Below, piece by piece: positions 33,565 through 45,526 of a stretch of DNA of 64,000 bases. This DNA comes from Microstegium vimineum. Its lineage: Eukaryota > Streptophyta > Magnoliopsida > Poales > Poaceae. The notes below the pieces were generated by a model, which saw only the letters and a list, made by a program, of their open reading frames with translations, did no database searches and was not told where the DNA came from. The stretch is taken from the NCBI GenBank assembly GCA_022036555.1, contig CM039130.1, positions 9,641,964-9,705,963 on the forward strand, read 5' to 3'. Made by a program: the position numbers and the translations under genes. Position 1 is the first letter of the stretch. Each line of letters begins with the position of its first letter.

Positions 33565-33705
33565 ATTAAAAGTCAAGCTAAAACTTCGTCCCACGTACCT
33601 TGTGACGAAATAAAAAATTTCATCATAGAAAGATATCATTCTATGACCAAAGTTACCAGCGTCACTAGAAAATCGTCACTGATGATCATATTTCTACTAG
33701 TGTTA

Positions 33706-34480
33706 CTTGGGCTATGATGTTGATCCCACATATCATACTAAAATGATATATCATGTTGTGCATCAGCGTTGTGCTTGTCACATTATTAATTTGATTGTTA
33801 AATCTGGTTTGAAAAGACTTAAACCTTGCATAGAGGTATTTAGAACTGCAATTAACTTTCTAAATTCATCTAATCATCGCATTGCTCAATTCAAGAACTA
33901 CTGCCTTGCTAAGGATATGCGGCCTCGCAAATTCTGTTTGGATATGGATGTTAGATGGAACTCTACCTATCTAATGCTTAAACACCTGCTACCATATAGA
34001 TCTGCCTTTTCTGTGTTCATCAATACTCAATGTGGCTACCAATTATTGAATGATCAACACTGATACAAGGCTAAAAAGGTGTTGGAGTTTCTTGAGTTGT
34101 TCTATAATTCAACTGATATACTTTCTGGTGTTTATTACCCCACTAGTCATTTGATACTGCATCATATTCTTGAGATTGCTGGCCACCTGCATGATTATGA
34201 ACATGATAACCTTCTTGCTAGTGTTGTTGTGCTAATGAAAGCTAAATGTCTTAAGTATTGGAAGAATTTACCATTGTTGTGATCATTTGCTTTTGTTCTG
34301 GACCCAAGGGCTAAGATGAGAGGTTTGCAAAATGTGCTTGACTTGCTTGGTCAGTGTAACAATATTTGTTACATTGATTATCTTACTGAGATTAAATTTG
34401 AGTTTCATAAACTGTATCACAGATATGAATCTGTTTGATGCAGCTAGACCAGCTAGGACCACCCATCCATCAGGGCTAGG
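33706..34480 (+). pseudogene. hAT-1 transposase, middle part
   Basis: Resumes exactly after the CACTA duplication. Blocks: GYDVDPTYHTKMIYHVVHQR, CACHIINLIVKSGL (the conserved RCxxHxxNL region of hAT transposases), LDMDVRWNSTYLML (conserved W), then after TGA at about 34061 VLEFLELFYNSTDILSGVYY and, further on, VLDPRAKM and YLTEIKFEFHKLYHRYE. Stops at about 34061 and 34280, and a one-base insertion near 34434, break it. The piece ends in a THPSGLG-like stretch where the truncated Copia begins, so the usual segment before the dimerisation domain is missing. Confidence 0.85.
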
Positions 34481-34481
34481 T

Positions 34482-35215
34482 GAAAAGAGTAGTATCAACC
34501 TTGCCCATTTTGAACCCTTTAGAGAGTAAGAAATCTCTTAACCTCTCATACCATGCTCTAGGTGCTTGCTTTAAGCCATATAATGCCTTCTTCAACTTCT
34601 ACACATGGTTAGGCTTCTTGTCATCTTCAAAATCGGGAGGTTGTTCAACATACACTAGATCATTGATGTAGCCATTTAGAAATGCACTCTTCACATCCAT
34701 TTGATATAGTTTTATGTTGTGGGCACAAGCATAGGCTAATAAGATTCTAATTGCCTCCAATCTAGCAACCGGTGCATAAGTTTCACCAAAGTCAAGACCT
34801 TCTATTTGAGAATAACCTTGAGCAACTAGTCTTGCTTTGTTTCTCACTACAATGCCATCTTGATCTTGTTTGTTTCTAAACACCCATTTGGTTTCAATCA
34901 CATTGTGGTCTTTTGGCCTTTCTACCAATTCCCAAACTTCATTTCTAGTGAAATTATTGAGCTCTTCATGCATAGCATTTACCCAATCCATATCCTTTAA
35001 GGATTCATCTATCTTGGTTGGTTCAATGGATGAGACAAAAGAGAAATGCTCACAAAAGTTGGCCAATCTTGATCTTGTTTGCACACCACTACTAATGTCA
35101 CCAATAATATGATCAATGGGGTGATCTCTTGTAATATGAGTTGGTTGGAGCACTTGAACTTGATTGCTTGATCTAGGTTGGTCATTTTATTTATCTTCAT
35201 GAGATGAACTAGCAC
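34482..35215 (-). pseudogene. Copia reverse transcriptase, N-terminal part
   Basis: Pre-RT linker (THITRDHPIDHIIGD, SRLANFCEHFSFVSSIEPT), then RT fingers and palm: WVNAMHEELNNFTRNEVWEL, ETKWVFRNKQDQDG, NKARLVAQGYSQIEGLDFGE, TYAPVARLEAIR, QMDVKSAFLNGYI. After TAG at 34599-34601 (expected Tyr) the frame continues KLKKALYGLKQAPRAWYERL. The sequence ends before the catalytic YVDD, so no polymerase activity is possible. Confidence 0.88.
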
Positions 35216-36258
35216 TATGATCTTGCACTTGAGAGCTATTAACTTGCTTTATTGGAGAGGAGAGCACTTGATCTTTATCATCTTGAATGTCAATCACTTG
35301 CTTTGGCCTAATATCACCAATGTCCATATTTTTCATAGCATCCACCAATTGAGAGACTCTCACATCATCTAGATTTTCTTCTTCATCTTGAGACCCATTG
35401 GTTTCATCAAATTTCACATCATGGACTTCCTCAAGTGTGCCATTATTATTGTTCCACACTCTATATGCCTTGCTAGTAGTGGAGTAACTAATTAGAAAAC
35501 CTTCATCACATTTCTTATCAAACTTCCCCAATCTAGTGCCCTTTCTCAATATATAGCATTTGCATTCAAACACTCTAAAATATGCAATATTGGGTTTTCT
35601 TCCATTCAATAGCTCATATGGGGTCTTCTCCATCAAAGGATGATAATAGAGTCGATTGATATAGAAGCAAGCCGTGTTGATAGCTTCGGCTCAAAACTTT
35701 TGACTCACATTGTACTCACTAAGCATAGATCTTGTCATATCAATAAGTGTCATATTCTTCCTCTCAACTAGGCCATTTGATTGTGGAGTGTACTTGGCCG
35801 AGAATTGATGCCTAATGCCATATTCATCATAAAGCTCTTCAATTCTTGTATTCTTGAATTCACTACCATTATCACTTCTTACTTTCTTGATTCTAGTTTC
35901 AAACTCATTTTGACATCTCTTGACAAAGGTTTTGAATGTAGCATGAACTTCACTCTTGTCAATAAGAAAGAATACCCAAGTGTATCTAGTGAAATCATCA
36001 ACTATGACAAATCCATATTTTGCTCCACCAATACTAAAATATGTAGTTGGCCCAAATAAATCCATATGCAACAAATCAAATGCCTTGCAAGTGCTCATTG
36101 TGCTCTTATTAGGATGTGTGTTATCAACTTGCTTTCCGGCTTGACATGCACTACATAGCTTATCTTTTTCAAATGCAACATCTTTCAAGCCTCTAACTAG
36201 ATCATGCTTCACTAGTTTGTTTAATTGTTTCATTCCAACATGACCAAGCCTTCTTTGT
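35187..36258 (-). pseudogene. Copia integrase
   Basis: HHCC zinc finger (RRLGHVGMKQLNKL ... LCSACQAGK), then the catalytic core with HMDLFGP (first Asp), VRSDNGSEF (second Asp) and SNGLVERKN (Glu), second Asp and Glu spaced by 35 residues. A C-terminal extension (KTPYELLNGRKPNIAYFRVF, KCYILRKGTRLGKFD) continues to 35187. TGA stops at 36258 and 35691 replace expected Trp codons (LW-QRRLGH, QKF-W-AEA), so the frame is closed three times. It would insert element DNA into the chromosome. Confidence 0.88.
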
Positions 36259-36697
36259 CATAACCAACCCATGCTAGATTTTGATATCAAACAAGTTGAC
36301 AGTTGAGTTTCACTAGCACCAAAATCAACTAGGTAGAGGTTCTCATATCTAAATCCTTTGAATATCAAGTTAGAACCATCTACACTAACAATCTCAACAT
36401 CATCCACACCAAATATGCATTTGAAACTAAGATCACATATTTGAGCAACCGATAGCAAATTGAAGTTCAAGCTCTCTACTAGCAACACATTGGATATGCT
36501 TATGTCATTGGATATTGCAATCTTACCAAGCTCTTTGACCTTGCCTTTGCCATTGTCACCAAAAGTGATAGAATCATAACCCTCATAAGAATTCTTGAAT
36601 GAATCAAACATTCTTGAATCATCGATCATGTGTTGAGTGCACCCACTATCAAGAACCCAATGCCTTCCTCCGGCTTTATAGTTGACCTACAAACAAA
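36258..36697 (-). pseudogene. Copia protease
   Basis: The aspartic protease motif WVLDSGCTQHM is encoded at about 36627-36660, in a frame different from the end of gag, followed by MIDDSRMFDSF, ITFGDNGKGKV and VLLVESLNFNLLSVAQICD, all standard in Copia PR. It would release gag and pol proteins. Separated from gag by a TGA at 36698-36700. Confidence 0.85.
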
Positions 36698-38752
36698 TCA
36701 ATGTTGTTTAGGTACCCATACTTGCTTGGGTCCTTGGAGGTTAGTGACTAAGCTCTTTGGTACCCAAATAGCCTTCTTATTTGAACCCACAATTGGTGTA
36801 CCAACAAACTTAGCTTCAATACCTTTCTCACCCTTGGTAAGCAAATAGCAAGAATCAAATGATATAGCATTAACGAGTTTCTTGCTTTTGTTCATTTTAT
36901 TACAATTATGCTCTAGGTGCCCCACTTGCTTGCATATATTGGAAAACCGACCATTGCTCTTTACAAAGCTAGGCTTTGGAGTAGCAAAGGTCGTCTTACC
37001 TTTCTTGGGAGTATAACCCAATCCCTCTTTGTTGGAATAAAACCTTTGGGTACCCAAGCATTTTAGCAAGCGGGCCTCACCACCATAGGCCTTGCCTAAG
37101 GCATGAGTGAGCTCATCCACCTCTCTCTTGAGAGTCTCATTCTCAACCATTAGTGAGGAATCACAAGTGAAACCATCACTATTAGTAGAGGTAGAATAGG
37201 TGGTAGTGGATGAAGAGCTGCAAGAAGGGTTAGTATTTTGCATAATGATGGGTTGATAAAAAGATTCATCAATTATATCACAAGTTAAACCAACATCACA
37301 TGATATAACAACTTTTTTATTATCATGTTGCTCAAGTAGCAAGGAGTGAGCCTTGCCAAGTTCCTCATGGTCTTCCACTAGACACTCATGAGAAGCATTA
37401 AGCTCACTAAGAGATTGTTCAAAAGCTTGTACCCTATTAAGAAACTCCTTACACTTCTTGCTCTTTGATATAGCTATGTATTTTTGTTGTATTATATCAT
37501 AAAGTTGAGATTTAGTTGGTTCATCATCATCACTATCACTATCACTATCATTTTGACATTCAACTTCACTATCACTATTATCATCATCATTTTGTACCTT
37601 TCGGTCTTTTGCCATGAAGCATGAAGGCGATGAATCAAATAGTGAATACTTGTGGTTGATAGCAATAGAAGCAAATGCCTTCTTGGTTGCCTTCCTCTCA
37701 TCATCATTTTCTTCATCGGAGGAGGCATCACTATCCCAAGTGACCACATAAGCACCATTCTTGCCTTTCTTGAAGGTCATCTTGTTCTCTTTCTTGCCCT
37801 TCTTATTCTCATAGTTGTTCTTCTTCTTCTTCTCATTTTCTTTCATCTTATGTGGACAATCCGCAACAACATGATCTGGACTATCACATTCAAAGCATAG
37901 TCTTGGTTGCTCCTTGTACTTGAAGTTGTCTCTTCTTTTTCTTGAGCTATAGCCTCTCTTCTTCATGAACATCTTGCCAAATTTCTTGACAACAAGAGCA
38001 AGAGCTTCATCATCACTATCCATTTCCATGTCTTCCTCATTGTCACTCTCTTGTGTTTTTGCCTTGCCCTTGTTCTTGGAGGTAGATGTGGTGGCTTTGA
38101 ATGCCACACTCTTCTTGTTTTCCTCTTTCTTCTCAACTTCTCTATCACTATTATATTGATCTTCGGTCAACACTTCACCAAGCACATCATTTGGAGACAT
38201 ATCATCCAATGCCCCTCTAAATAGGATGGATCTCAAGGTCTTAAATTTTCTTGGCAAGCACATCAAGAACTTATGACGAAAGTCCTTATCTTCGATCTTC
38301 ACACCTAGGCTCTTGAGATCATTGACAATCACTTGCAACCTATGAAATATCTCCGGGATTGTTTCACCTTCCTTCATCTTGAAGTTATTTAGCTCACTCT
38401 TGAGAGCATACATTTTGTCACTCTTGACAACTTTTGTGCCCTCATATGTTTCACATAGCCTAGTCCACACTTCACTAGCAAGCTCAAGATCTTTGATTCC
38501 CTCAAAGACTTTGGAGTCAATGCCATTGTAGATGGTGTTGATGACCATGACATTGCATTGCTTGTTAGCCTTATCTTCATTTGTGAGGTTGGTAGGATCA
38601 AGAATAGCATAGTCATGATCGGTCACATCCCATACTCTCTCATGTATAGAACCAAGATACATTCTCATCTTTCTCTTTCAATAATCAAAAGAACCAGTGC
38701 CATCAAAGAAAGGTGGTTTACCCTCAACATAGTTGAACACAACTTGAGCCAT
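36698..38752 (-). pseudogene. Copia gag (UBN2 type) with CCHC knuckle
   Basis: ATG at 38752 (MAQVVFNYVEGKPPFFDGTG...), with a TGA at 38678-38680 where Trp is expected in FDYW-KRKM. From 38668 an uninterrupted 656-codon frame follows. UBN2 capsid-type region: MYLGSIHERVWDV, VWTRLCETYEGT, NDLKSLGVKIEDKDF, KFLMCLPRKFKTLRSIL. The zinc knuckle CFECDSPDHVVADC fits CX2CX4HX4C (about residues 258-271 of the 656-codon frame), followed by a Lys-rich stretch. The C-terminal half is Asp/Ser-rich with a coiled-coil-like region, then a second half-knuckle ICKQVGHLEHNC and WVPKQH. Gag packages the RNA. One nonsense change is its only visible lesion. Confidence 0.9.
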
Positions 38753-38797
38753 AATTTAACACCGAAGGTTGTTAAGCCTCAATTAATCGGTGACCAA

Positions 38798-38809
38798 GCT
38801 CCGATACCA
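38798..38809 (-). other. Copia primer-binding site
   Basis: TGGTATCGGAGC on the minus strand, two bases after the 5' LTR; one change from the initiator-Met tRNA complement TGGTATCAGAGC. Confidence 0.85.
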
Positions 38810-38811
38810 CT

Positions 38812-40011
38812 TGAAAGGTCCTAATATGGCTAGAGGGGGTGAATAGCCTAATTTAAAATCTTCAAGATCACTAGAGCAAATATTAGTAACACAAATGGCG
38901 ATAAATGTGGTTTGCTCTAGCTCTACTTGTTAGGCAAGCCACCTATTTCAAATCCAATAAATATAGTCTCTATGTCACTCAAATTGCTAGGTCTCTAAAA
39001 AACCACTAGTGAGCAAAAGGATACTCGAATTATAACTACACAAGCAACTTCTACTCAATTAGATATAATTACTACTAAGCAAGATGAGAACAAATAAATG
39101 CAAGGAAGAGAGGTGATTTTTATACCGTCGTTGGAGAGTAGAGAGCCAATCACCAAATAATTAATTCCAACAATATATATCAATCGACTCAATTCATCGG
39201 AAGACAAGAAATGACATCAATGATTTTTCTCCCGAGGTTCACTTGCTTGTCGGCAAGCTAATCCTCGTTGTGTCGACCAACACCTTGGTGGTTCCTCGGT
39301 AGAAGGCCCTCAAAGCCAAAGTCCCGCAAGGCACCGCAAGAACCCACACACAAGTGCGGTAACTCAATGACACAAGCAATCCACTAGAGTTGCAATTTAG
39401 CACTCCGCCGGGGAACCACAACAACCCCTCACAAATTCACCTTGATTGGGGGCGGACACAATCACCAAATCCCTCACCAATCAATTGATCTCCAACCGTC
39501 TAGGTGACGGCAATCACCAAGAGTAATAAGAATACCACAATTGCAATCACCACCTAGTGCCACAAAAAAGAATCACAAATGTATGAACATTAGGTTTTTC
39601 CCCAAAACGAAATGTCCTAGGGTTTCCCTCAATCCTCTCAAGAAAAAGCACCAAACTTGAAGAAAGGAGAGGAGAGGGAGGAGATGCTCTTCAGCTCACA
39701 AAATCAATCACAAAGGCCTCTCAAAAACTTCCGTAGGGTTAGCACCAAGATTTGGGGAGAAAAGAGAGAGGGGAGCCAGAGCTCTCTGTTATGGTGTTCT
39801 GTATGCACGAGAAGGAATGGGAACCAGAGAGGGCGAATGAGAGGGAAAGGGCTCTGCTTATCTGAACGAACGGACCAGCTCACTCTCTGATGGACAGCCC
39901 CAACGGCAGGAAACAGCGCAGCTGCAGAGCTCCAACGTTCGGCAGCCCAAACGCCAGGGAAGCTTCCACGAAGCTGCGCGCTCTCAGTCAGACCACACAC
40001 GCACTCGTAAC
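38812..40011 (-). repeat. Copia 5' LTR, part next to the primer site
   Basis: Ends CCTTTCA on the minus strand next to the primer site. Continues at 44710 beyond hAT-2 and its second target copy. Confidence 0.8.
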
Positions 40012-43000
40012 CAGGGTTTTTGTTACCGTTCGCCGGCCGGGAACCGCTCGCCGACAGTCGGGCGGTTACCGAGCGGTTTGACCGGTTACCAGTCCAAACC
40101 GAACGGTTTGGATTTTGAATTCAAACCCCGCAGTTCATTCTGTTTGGGACCGGTAACCGGTCGGTTAGGGCCGGTTACCGACCGGTTTGAACGGTAACCG
40201 GTCCAAACCGCCGGGTGGCTTTTTTTTTGCTTGAAAAAATCAATTTTTTTGCATGACCTTTGTGCATAATGATGTAAATAGAACACACAATTCATGGAAA
40301 ATAGTGTGATACAAATGGCCAACCCCACAATAATATCATAGTGATGCAGTAGCCACAAATTCACGACGGAAATAACGTAGTTCACCGTTGCAACAACAAC
40401 AAATCGTGCATGAAAATACCTTGTGTCGTAGACATGCGAACATCATGGTCACTGGCGTTGAATATAAGGGAAGATCCCGTTTCGGCACCCCTCCTCATAC
40501 TCCGCGGTGGACATTAGAGCGATACCGCGCGACTGTAGCCCGGCCTTGTACTCTATCCATGATTGGCCCGTCCAATGAGCTGTGGTCTCCCATTCCTGCA
40601 CTAACATGTTGTAGAAATCCGGGTCTTGCCATTCGTAGACCCATCTAGTGGCCGGCTGCGTGCTGATGTCAGGAACGGGTAGGTATAACCATCACCGTAC
40701 GATGTATCACTGTACGAGGAAGAGGAGTACTGTGGCGTGTCGTAGCAGTTCGTCGGGTCGTAAGCTCTCCTCTGTGATTCCGGCTGCCCATGGTCGCGGT
40801 CCTGAGTAGCATGTGTGAAGTCCGTCTCGCCTGCAGCCGACCATAATTAGTACTAGTGAATAGTCATAGACATTAAAAAAATGTCTATAACAATCGATAC
40901 CTGTGAAACGAAGTCCACCAGCATCACCAGCACCACTACCACCAGCACCATCTGCAGAACCCCCAGCCCCACCACCACCACCAACAGCACTAGGTGGAGC
41001 AGCTCCAGGGTCATTGTCACCACTATGACCGTCTCCACTGTCAGTTGCTGAGCTGCTGTGATCGGACTCCTAGTACCGTGGACTTTGCTCACCCTCCTCG
41101 CCATCATCTGTCGAATCATCGCTGGTGACAGGTTGTTGCACTCACTTCCCCTTTTGTTTCTGGCTAGGTCCCGTCTGGCATTTTCTTTTGCCAAGATGCG
41201 TGTCATCCACATGTCTACGGGCCCAATCACTGATGGACCCAAGATCGTTGGGGTCCACTTGGTCTCTGTCATCACAAAGAATGAATCATATTATTAAAAG
41301 TATGGTTCGTTAGTGGCTAACAAAGTACATCAACGTACCTCACGATATGGGACGGAAGAGGGATGTCCGTTTCTTCATCCTCTTCGTCGAGAACTGTAGC
41401 CTGGTTGGATCTGCCATACTCCATCCAGTCTCGAACCGGATTATCCCTTTCGTAAAAGGATATCTGCGTGAACTGGTCAATGAAGTCTTCTTCCTCACGC
41501 CTAGGTGGTCCGGAGGCATCCGCGAGTCGCAGGCGAAGGTTGTAGTTCACATACACTAGCTTGTTCAGTTTTTTGTGGGACAAGCGATTCCGAACCTTCG
41601 TGTGCACTAAGGCAAATGTACTCCAGTTGCGCTCGCATCCACTAGAGGATACACACTGTGCAACAAGCCTCAACGCAAGTTTTTGCAGATTTGGAGTGCT
41701 CCTGCCGAACAGCATCAACCATTGAGCTGCAAGTAGAACCCATTATGTTAGGTATGCGCTCAAAAAGACAAAAAAAATGAGTTCAAAAGTACTCTTACAT
41801 GGGGTTGTCTTGGGGTCCGTGGCCATTTTAATGGCCAGCTCACTGCCAAACTCCCCAAAGTGTAGGCGGAATGATTTTGCCTCCTGTAATGTCAAGACAG
41901 CGGAGTACACATCCGTCATTTTCCCAAATGCTTCCTTGAGGCCAGCAAACATTTGCGGAGTTGGATTGTAACGGTATACAAGCCTTGGGTTGAGGACAGC
42001 AGCTGCAACATACGATGCACGACAAATTAGCAAATGGTAAATACTCAATATGTAGAGACTACTATTTTAACAATGGTTGTGATCGCACCTGGGCCCACAT
42101 GCGTGCCATAGTACACGTCCGCAATCCTGCCATCCATGATAGCCTTGTACTCATGCCATGTTGAGACATTTGTTCCAAAGAAGGCCTCCATCTCATTTTT
42201 GCACTCTTGGAAGTTGTACACCACTGAATCGATGATGTATTTGAGTGTTTCCCACCACTGTATACTAGACAACCTTGCGTGAGCATAATGACCTTCCTTG
42301 GATTTTCCCCACCTGCTATGCAAGAACTCGGAAGATCCCATCCACTGCATAAAACGATCACGCTTCTGATGGAAGCTCTCCATGAACATGTAGTTGGTCC
42401 CAAACCTAGTGGCATTCCATTTGACCAACTCACCACCAATGACTTCCTTCATCATTGCATTCAACTGGCCATGGTTGTGCAGCCAAGCTAAAATGCGCTT
42501 GCATACGGAGATCATACCTGCATGCTCCGGCCTTTTACCAATGTCCTTCAGCATCAAGTTGATGGTGTGTGCAAGGCAAGGTGTCCAAATAATATGCTTT
42601 ACTCCTCGTTCAATCTCTGGCATGCTCTCTTGAAGTTGGCGCCGTTGTCCGTGACGATATGCACGACATGCTCAGCACCTATCTCGTCAACCACCTTGCG
42701 AATCAGCTGCACAAGTAGGCACAACATTTAGTGGAACCGAAAAAACATAGTGCATGTGAACTGGCATAATATTTTGGACGTACCCCCAACAAATAAGATG
42801 AATCTTGGCTCCTGCCCGTCGCATCAACTGACTTGTGGAACCACATGACGCCATTGCAATAGATCAAAAAATTGATGACATTCATTCTTGTCGGGCTCGT
42901 CCACGAATCACACATCAACGTGACCCCAAACAAGGGCCACTCGTCCTGAAACTTTGCGTACCGGATCTGCAAGTCCTTCTCGTTATGATCAAGGTACTTC

Positions 43001-44701
43001 CCGTCTATATCCTTTCCACTGGGTGACGCGATGCCTTCACTTGCAATCATAAGTGAATCATGAGAATAGAGAAATATACGTAATGAATTGAAGTCTCCAA
43101 GTATATGTACTTACCCCACTTCTACGTCTCCCTGACCGCACTAACAAAGTACGGATTGTCCGCCTGTCTCCCGGGGATTCCTGCAGTATGGAAAAATTTT
43201 CCCCAAGCTTTCTCAATTGCGTCCTTCATGTTCCTTCCCCTCTGCGTCTATGACTCTATATCAATCCTTGTCTGCTTGAGTCCACCCCTCGTACCGGCTG
43301 CCAAGTTGTAGTCCTCCACCACCGCAGGGGTCTGCCTCTATGAACCAGACCTCCGAAACATCCTCTGCAAAGGATTGCCCCCCTGCGAAGCAGTACCACT
43401 ACCACTGCCACCTCCACGCTCGTAAGCGCCTCCTTCCGCTGCACCCCCTCCTGGTACTCATATTCTGCTCTGGACTGATTCATGGCTGCCTGCAACTGAG
43501 CCTCGTACTCGTCATCGTCAAGGGGGTGGTTGCCCTCCGCTGCAGCAGCCTCTCGTGCAACCCTCTGCCGAGAGCGGTCACTAGTTGCCTGCCTAGTTCT
43601 GTCGATCTCCTGCTGAAAGTACTCTCGGACGTCTCTGGGCACCTTGCTGCAGTGGATCACCTCCGTCCCGCGCGCAGCCAAATGCTGCTTCAATCGGGAA
43701 GCACCACCCCCGGCTTTTTATGTACGACAGTAGTTGCATTTCCAACCGGGAGCAAGATTCTCACCATGCTCCCATACCACGTCTCTGCGGTCTCTCGGCA
43801 TCTCCTGCACAAATGGACAACACAAACAAATCAAACACATGCATCAAATCATACCGCAAATAAACCTAAATCCTAACATACACCTAAATCCTACCTAAAT
43901 CCTAAATCCTACGTCAATGAAATCCTAAATCCTACATACATCCTAAAGCAAATCCAACCGCAAATCATAAATCCTAAACCAAATAAACCTAACTCCTATA
44001 TACGTCCTAAGTCAAATCCTACCTAAATCCTACAATAAATATTTTCTACATCATATACTCCATAAATCCTACATCGTATAGCTTATCATAACTAAATCCT
44101 ACAACTATAGCAACTACAAATGCAAGGAAATGAAAAAAACAAAAAAAAACTTACCGAGCGAACCCGGTCGGTAACCGTTCGGGGGGTCGGTAACCGCCGC
44201 GTCCGGTCGGTAACCGCCGGGGGGAGGGCGCGTGGCGGGCTGGTCGGTTACCGACCAAATCTCTCGGTAACCGCCGCCGTCCGGTCGGTTACCGAGGGGC
44301 GCGGTCGGCTGCGGGCGGCGCGGGGGCGGAAGTGAAGGGGGCGGGCGCGGATAGGGTTCGGGGCGCGGACATCGCCCCCCCGGCCGACAACTCCCTTTTA
44401 TTCGGCGCCAGGAGCCAATGGGCCGCGTGGGCCCTTAACGGGCCGGCCGGTTTTTTTTCTTTTTTCTTTTTTTTTTAAACTTAAACACGTCAAAAAAATA
44501 GCAAATGAACTCCAATTTGAAAAAAAAAATTACACCATTGGACTCTATAAATTGTAAACTATTTTTAGGAATTTTTTCAAAATTTTTTTTAATTCAAATT
44601 TGAATTTTGAATTCAACCCGATACCGAAACCGAACCGCCCGCGGCTGGTTTGTCGGTAACCGACCGGTTACTGCGGTTACCGTTCGGTAACAAAAACACT
44701 G
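40012..44701 (-). mobile_element. hAT transposon (hAT-2), complete, in the Copia LTR
   Basis: 4690 bp. Ends CAGGGTTTTTGTTACCG (40012) and, on the minus strand, CAGTGTTTTTGTTACCG (44701). Flanked by identical 8-bp duplications CTCGTAAC (40004-40011 and 44702-44709), the hAT signature. Subterminal zones (40020-40220, 44150-44700) are packed with GGTAACCG/CGGTTACC words. The interior encodes a decayed transposase on the minus strand. Once autonomous by structure. Confidence 0.93.
40880..43801 (-). pseudogene. hAT-2 transposase (BED finger, dimerisation domain), decayed
   Basis: ATG at 43801 (MPRDRRDVVWEHGENLAPGW) opens a BED finger: CNYC, then TAA at 43718-43720, then KAGGGASRLKQHL. Further exons: MKDAIEKAWGKFFHTAGI (about 43210) with TAG stops on both sides; WPLFGVTLMCDSWTSPTRMN and NFLIYCNGVMWFHKSVDATG (42784-43050); VVHIVTDNGANFKRAC then, after a frameshift near 42618, HIIWTPCLAHTINLMLKDIG and VKWNATRFGTNYMF (42045-42710); a further exon at 41743-42003; and the C-terminal dimerisation block LALRLVAQCVSSSGCERNWS, NRLSHKKLNKLVYVNYNLRL (41317-41718). 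Exon limits are approximate. Family: DUF659/hAT-C plant transposases; nuclear DNA cutting and joining. At least three stops and one frameshift make it a pseudogene. Confidence 0.85.
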
Positions 44702-44709
44702 CTCGTAAC

Positions 44710-45430
44710 CAGCTGCACATCATCCTTCTTTCACAAGCTGTGCACTCTCTCCTGTTAAAAGCAAGCACGGGTCCCACATAAAATAAATGGAAGAGCATAT
44801 ACGTGCACAGGTGATACTTGGCTTCCATTTTCAAATCCATTTCGTGTAGCTAGGCTGGCGGCTGGCCCTTTTTTTTATTACGAGGAGCAAAACGCATCAA
44901 GCTGGTCCCACAGTCAAAAAAACAAATGGCCGTTTTCCTATAGGAAAGAAATTCCAAGAATACAAAGGAATTACGAGTATACGCGGCCGCTATTTTATAT
45001 ATCTTTTTAAAATCAGCCTTTCAATTTTCTAGCACCAAAATAATTCCAACGAATTTAGCGCAAAAGCTAGCTTTTTCACAGATAAATTTTCTCAGGCTGT
45101 CTCAGGCATCTCACCGTCACTAAGCGTAAATATATGCAAATGAGACACATACTCAATGGCACTAGATAACCATTGAAATTAAAGATTTCACCTCTTTATA
45201 GTACGGTTATCTATCCTAAATCCGATCACACACTCTATTGTGTCTTGACCGATAAAATAAATATCATATTTTATACCTTTGCCTTGAACACGTAATTAAT
45301 ATTTTAGACCATCTCCATCCACCATGATGCATCATCTAGCTCCATCACTTAGATCGGACCACCTTGTCTAATTCAACCACTTAGCATAAAGGTTAGTCCT
45401 AGGTTGTCATTAATTACCCAAAACCAAACA
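44710..45430 (-). repeat. Copia 5' LTR, outer part
   Basis: Begins TGTTTGGTTTTGGGTAATTA on the minus strand at 45430, continuing to the hAT-2 insertion. The 5 bases beyond (TAGAG) have no partner because the other Copia end is deleted. Confidence 0.75.
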
Positions 45431-45526
45431 TAGAGATTTCACCCGCAAACCCGCGGGGGGGGGGGGGATCTGGACTTGCCCCCGCCCTCGCCGGACCCGA
45501 AACCCAGACCCGACCTGTTGCCATCT
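45431..45526. mobile_element. Orphan terminus of another transposon, hAT-like
   Basis: Read on the minus strand from 45526: CTAAAGATGGCAACAGGTCG, then GGGTTTCGGGTCC and GCGGGTTTGCGGGTG. Such GGCAAC...CGGGT ends are seen on plant hAT elements. It sits between the Copia LTR and the hAT-1 coding tail, so it was inserted in hAT-1 before or with the Copia. A run of 13 G lies at about 45457-45469. Confidence 0.4.

Larger units (their letters stand above)
26639..33702. mobile_element. 7.06-kb non-autonomous CACTA element inside hAT-1
   Basis: Left end CACTAGTAGGGATCTGACC; right end, on the minus strand, CACTAGTAGAAATATGATC; similarity continues to the word GTGACG (about 24 of 29 bases). Flanks are TTA on both sides (26636-26638, 33703-33705). 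Subterminal GTGACGAAAA/CGTCACTG words are dense for about 600 bp at each end. Removing the element and one TTA rejoins GATAGTTA to CTTGGGC and restores the hAT frame (LLDSY-LGYDVDP). I see no TNP2-type transposase, so it is non-autonomous; it has collected a LINE end, a SINE-like piece and long AT-rich repeats. Confidence 0.92.
34482..45430 (-). mobile_element. SIRE-type Ty1/Copia retrotransposon, 3'-truncated, host of hAT-2
   Basis: Minus strand. 5' LTR from 45430 down to 38812 (interrupted by hAT-2 at 40012-44701; LTR proper about 1.9 kb), beginning TGTTTGGTTTTGGGTAATTA. Then come a TGGTATCGGAGC primer site, gag, protease, integrase and the first part of reverse transcriptase. The element stops in RT (after SKGFKMGKVDTTLF, before the YVDD box) near 34482; the rest of RT, RNase H and the 3' LTR are gone. 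Gene order gag-PR-IN-RT defines Copia; the long Lys/Asp/Glu-rich gag suggests the SIRE/Maximus lineage. Confidence 0.88.

Noticed and set aside
34480..34529. SINLAHFEPFRE read as continuation of the hAT-1 protein
   Set aside because: On the opposite strand the same bases encode the conserved Copia RT stretch SKGFKMGKVDTTLF, which explains them better.
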